This document shows, piece after piece, positions 61,610 to 64,000 of a stretch of 64,000 bases of DNA. A program made the translations under genes and the position numbers. Every line of letters starts with the position of its first letter. Within the stretch, counting starts at the first letter, position 1. The notes beneath the pieces were generated by a model, which was not told where the DNA came from, ran no database searches, and saw only the letters and a list, made by a program, of their open reading frames with translations. This DNA is from Sphingobium terrigena (GTDB lineage: Bacteria > Pseudomonadota > Alphaproteobacteria > Sphingomonadales > Sphingomonadaceae): the NCBI RefSeq assembly GCF_003591655.1, contig NZ_QVRA01000004.1, positions 1 through 64,000 on the forward strand, written 5' to 3'.

Positions 61610-62520
61610 TGGCGACGCTGCTGGACGCAGACGCGATCGAGGACAGCGCGCGGCAGGCGCCCGCGCTGATCCGTTATCTTGACGAGGGCGATTTCGTCAC
61701 CCGCCGCTATGTGTCGCAAGGGATAGAGATCAACACTGGCCGCTATCGCGACTATCCCATGGTCGTGCGTGACGGGATGCCGATCCGCGGTCATTTCGCT
61801 TTCGACACCCACGGCTTCATGCTGGGCAGGCATCGCACCGCGATCAATGATTTCTGGGACAAGGCGGCGGTTGATCAGCTCTATCTACGGGAATGTGAAG
61901 GGGCGATCCAGAGCCTGACCGGCGCCTCCTGTGTGTCGGCGGGCGGCTGGATGATCCGCACGTCGGCTGACCTCACTGCAAGGGCGCAGGAGAAGGTCGC
62001 CAATTACCGGCATGAAGGCGGCATCCAGCCACCGGCGGGTGAGGCGCATGTCGATTATAACGAGATTACCGGGCGACGCGCCGCCGAGCGCGCCTATGCT
62101 GCCGCCTTTCCCGACGCGCCTGGCTATAAACGCTATGTCTGCGTCAGTTTCTGGCGCAGCTTTTCGCCCGGCCCGCAGGACTGGCCGCTGGCGGTGTGCG
62201 ACGGTCGCACCGTGTCGGACGAGGAAGCGACGTCCAACACATTGTTCGTGGTCGACGAATTTCCGGTGGGCGACGCCCTGACCGCCCCGGTCGACGGCGA
62301 GGATCAGATGATCGCCGCGTCCATCTTCCGCCATCGTGACCGCCACCGCTGGTGGTATTTCTCCGACATGGCGGCGGACGATGTGCTCCTGTTCAAATTT
62401 CAGGACAGCGACCATGACGTCACCTGGCGCTGCCCGCATACCGCCTTCCACGACAGCAGCCTGCCCGGCACAAGGACGCGGGCCAGTATCGAGGTGCGGG
62501 CAGTCGCCTTCTTTGAGTGA
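61609..62520 (+). CDS. CmcJ/NvfI-like oxidoreductase of unknown role
   Basis: A 303-residue protein, ATG overlapping the aldehyde dehydrogenase stop by one base (TGATG). HVDYNEITGRRAAERAYAA, YKRYVCVSFWRSFSPGPQDW and DVLLFKFQDSD with HTAFHD give the CmcJ/NvfI/AsaB-like jelly-roll fold with a likely H-D...H iron site. Fungal and actinobacterial relatives methylate-link, hydroxylate or rearrange natural products; bacterial copies are poorly known. Its tight coupling to ligF-ligG suggests a step on a lignin fragment, perhaps an oxidation. The assignment to family is moderate; the function is unknown. Confidence 0.7.
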   Translation: MATLLDADAIEDSARQAPALIRYLDEGDFVTRRYVSQGIEINTGRYRDYPMVVRDGMPIRGHFAFDTHGFMLGRHRTAINDFWDKAAVDQLYLRECEGAIQSLTGASCVSAGGWMIRTSADLTARAQEKVANYRHEGGIQPPAGEAHVDYNEITGRRAAERAYAAAFPDAPGYKRYVCVSFWRSFSPGPQDWPLAVCDGRTVSDEEATSNTLFVVDEFPVGDALTAPVDGEDQMIAASIFRHRDRHRWWYFSDMAADDVLLFKFQDSDHDVTWRCPHTAFHDSSLPGTRTRASIEVRAVAFFE

Positions 62521-62523
62521 CCC

Positions 62524-63609
62524 CTAATTCGAAGGCATTACCACCACCGGCTTGACCACCGCGCCGCTTTCCGACGCCGCAAAGGCGGCTTCCAGATCGG
62601 CGAAATCATAGCGCTGGATCAGTTTTTCCAGCGGCAGGCGGCCTTCGCGATAGTAAGTGATCAGGCGCGGGATGAAGCTCTGCGGGTCAATGCCGCCTTC
62701 CACCACACCAACGATCCGCCGCCCCATGCTCATGATCGACGATGGGTCGATCGTGAAGCCACCCGGCGGATAGGCACCGACCAACGCCAGCGTGCCGCGC
62801 TGCGCCAGCCGGTCCGCCGCAAGACTGAGCAACGCAGGCACGCCGGTCGTATCGACGATATGGTCGAACAGCCCGTCGAGGCCGGCCAAATCATTCCCCG
62901 TCTCCGTCGCGCCCAGTTCGCGTGCCAGGGCCAGCCGACTGGCATGGCGGTCGATCACCGCGATCCGCCCCGCACCCGCAATCACCGCCGCCATCAGCGC
63001 CGACAGGCCGACAGCGCCCGCGCCCAATATCGCGATCGACTGGCCGGGCTGCACCTTCAATGTTTCCAGCACGGTCCCCGCGCCGGTCTGCACCCCGCAG
63101 CCGAGCGGTGCCAATATGTCGAGCGGCAGGTCCGGGTCGATCCGCACAACATTGTCGCTATGGGCAAAGGCATAGGTGGCAAAGGCGGACTGGCCGAAGA
63201 TGTTGCCCCCGATCCGCTCATCCCCGCGCCAGATGCCGCCCTGCCCCGCCTGCGTCACACCCAGAAAATTGCGCGGCACAAATTCCACGCAATAGCCGGG
63301 CTGATGATCGTGACAGGCACCGCACGCACCGCAACTGTGGAAGCTGAGCAATACATGGTCGCCCGGCACGACCCCGGTAACGCCCGGTCCCACCGCATCG
63401 ACCACGCCTGCCCCTTCATGCCCCAATATGACCGGGAAGGGGATGGGCAGCGCGCCATCGCGCATCACCATGTCGGTGTGGCAAATCCCGCAGGCATGAA
63501 GCCGCACCCTGATCTGGTCAGGACCGGGCGCGTCCATCGCCAGCGTCTCGAAGCGGAAGGGGCTGCCAGCCCCCTCCACCACCGCCGCGTCGATCGCGAT
63601 GCTGTTCAC
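62524..63609 (-). CDS. Zinc-dependent alcohol dehydrogenase, aryl-alcohol type
   Basis: A 361-residue medium-chain dehydrogenase. GTG 63609 is chosen, two bases after the receptor stop. LHACGICHTDMVMRDG and LGHEGAGVVDAVGPGV hold the catalytic zinc ligands; the structural zinc is CGACGACHDHQPGYC; the Rossmann motif is AILGAGAVGLSALMA. The pattern suits benzyl/aryl-alcohol dehydrogenases (XylB/AreB type). It is downstream of a TonB receptor in one operon, so it probably oxidises an imported aromatic alcohol. It converges on the ligFG operon, with four bases between the stops. Confidence 0.88.
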   Translation of the reverse strand: MNSIAIDAAVVEGAGSPFRFETLAMDAPGPDQIRVRLHACGICHTDMVMRDGALPIPFPVILGHEGAGVVDAVGPGVTGVVPGDHVLLSFHSCGACGACHDHQPGYCVEFVPRNFLGVTQAGQGGIWRGDERIGGNIFGQSAFATYAFAHSDNVVRIDPDLPLDILAPLGCGVQTGAGTVLETLKVQPGQSIAILGAGAVGLSALMAAVIAGAGRIAVIDRHASRLALARELGATETGNDLAGLDGLFDHIVDTTGVPALLSLAADRLAQRGTLALVGAYPPGGFTIDPSSIMSMGRRIVGVVEGGIDPQSFIPRLITYYREGRLPLEKLIQRYDFADLEAAFAASESGAVVKPVVVMPSN

Positions 63610-63611
63610 GA

Positions 63612-64000
63612 TCAGAAGTCGAAGCCGAAGCGGACATACCATTCGCGCGGCCGGTTATAGGTGCCAAAGATCGCACCCGCTGCGATATTCGACCCGCCCG
63701 ACGTCAGGAAGCGCTTGTCGGTCAGGTTGGTGCCGCCCGCCGTCAGCGACCAGTGGCCGTCCGGCTCGCGATAGCTGATCGAGGCGTTGATGATGTCGGT
63801 CGATACCCGCTTGAGCAGGAATGTACGCTGCGTGTCGTTCCATGCGCTCGACGTGTAGGTCCAGTCGGCCAGCAACACGACCGACCCGCCATTGCCCAGC
63901 TTCGCCTCATAACGCGGGCTGAGATTGACCTTCCATTTGGGTGTCTTGGGCAGGGTTTCGCCCACCAGTGTTCCCGCCTGGAACGGATTGGCCCCGCCTA
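63612..64000 (-). CDS. TonB-dependent receptor, C-terminal part cut by window edge
   Basis: The last 129 residues or so of a TonB-dependent barrel. LPKTPKWKVNLSPRYEA, SYREPDGHWSLTAGGTNLTD and the terminal strand RPREWYVRFGFDF are typical of receptor ends. The frame stays open to base 64000, so the N-terminal part and plug are outside. Its stop lies two bases before the alcohol dehydrogenase start. It may import beta-ether fragments used by the ligFG operon. Confidence 0.9.
   Translation of the reverse strand, partial: GGANPFQAGTLVGETLPKTPKWKVNLSPRYEAKLGNGGSVVLLADWTYTSSAWNDTQRTFLLKRVSTDIINASISYREPDGHWSLTAGGTNLTDKRFLTSGGSNIAAGAIFGTYNRPREWYVRFGFDF

Overview
The window is GC-rich chromosomal DNA from an alphaproteobacterium, most likely a sphingomonad (Sphingobium, Novosphingobium or Sphingomonas type). 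The reasons are the large TonB-dependent receptors, LigF and LigG glutathione enzymes, a LigW decarboxylase, a lignostilbene dioxygenase of the NOV1 type, Tat-exported hydrolases and typical sphingomonad palindromic repeats. No rRNA, tRNA or CRISPR array was seen. Assignments rest on reading the translated sequence against remembered families; no database search was run.

Layout. 1-5.2 kb: edge of a probable IS30 element, then methylmalonate-semialdehyde dehydrogenase, a divergent LysR regulator, an acyl-CoA synthetase and a TauE/SafE exporter. 5.2-20.5 kb: a pectin/polygalacturonate utilisation locus (GH43 enzyme, TonB receptor, PL1 pectate lyase, cupin, Tat esterase, KduD, KduI, LacI regulator, FAH-fold hydratase, hexuronate MFS transporter). 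Four copies of an ACCGGT-centred palindrome sit in its promoters and look like the LacI operators. An AT-rich membrane-protein gene (12.5-13.5 kb) interrupts it.

20.5-33.8 kb: two SDR genes, an AT-rich trypsin-like protease gene beside a possible transposase remnant and nested inverted repeats, then a lignin-dimer cluster: LigD-like SDR, MFS transporter, NTF2-like protein (possible gamma-formaldehyde lyase), aldehyde dehydrogenase, LigW, a second MFS transporter, lignostilbene dioxygenase and a MarR regulator. Together these could cut a beta-5 or beta-1 lignin dimer to vanillin and 5-carboxyvanillate and feed vanillate onward.

34-46 kb: TonB receptor, two GSTs (one LigF-like), acyl-CoA synthetase, PQQ dehydrogenase with a cytochrome c domain, amidohydrolase, then a Pho-box-controlled phosphate porin and a convergent BKACE/SDR pair. 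46-50 kb: XRE/MmyB regulator, CDP-alcohol phosphatidyltransferase, a candidate small RNA and a GH13 alpha-glucosidase. 50-57 kb: a six-gene beta-oxidation operon with a divergent TetR regulator. 57-64 kb: a beta-aryl-ether GST cluster (thioesterase, Nu-type GST, LigF, LigG, aldehyde dehydrogenase, CmcJ-like oxidoreductase, Zn alcohol dehydrogenase, end of a TonB receptor).
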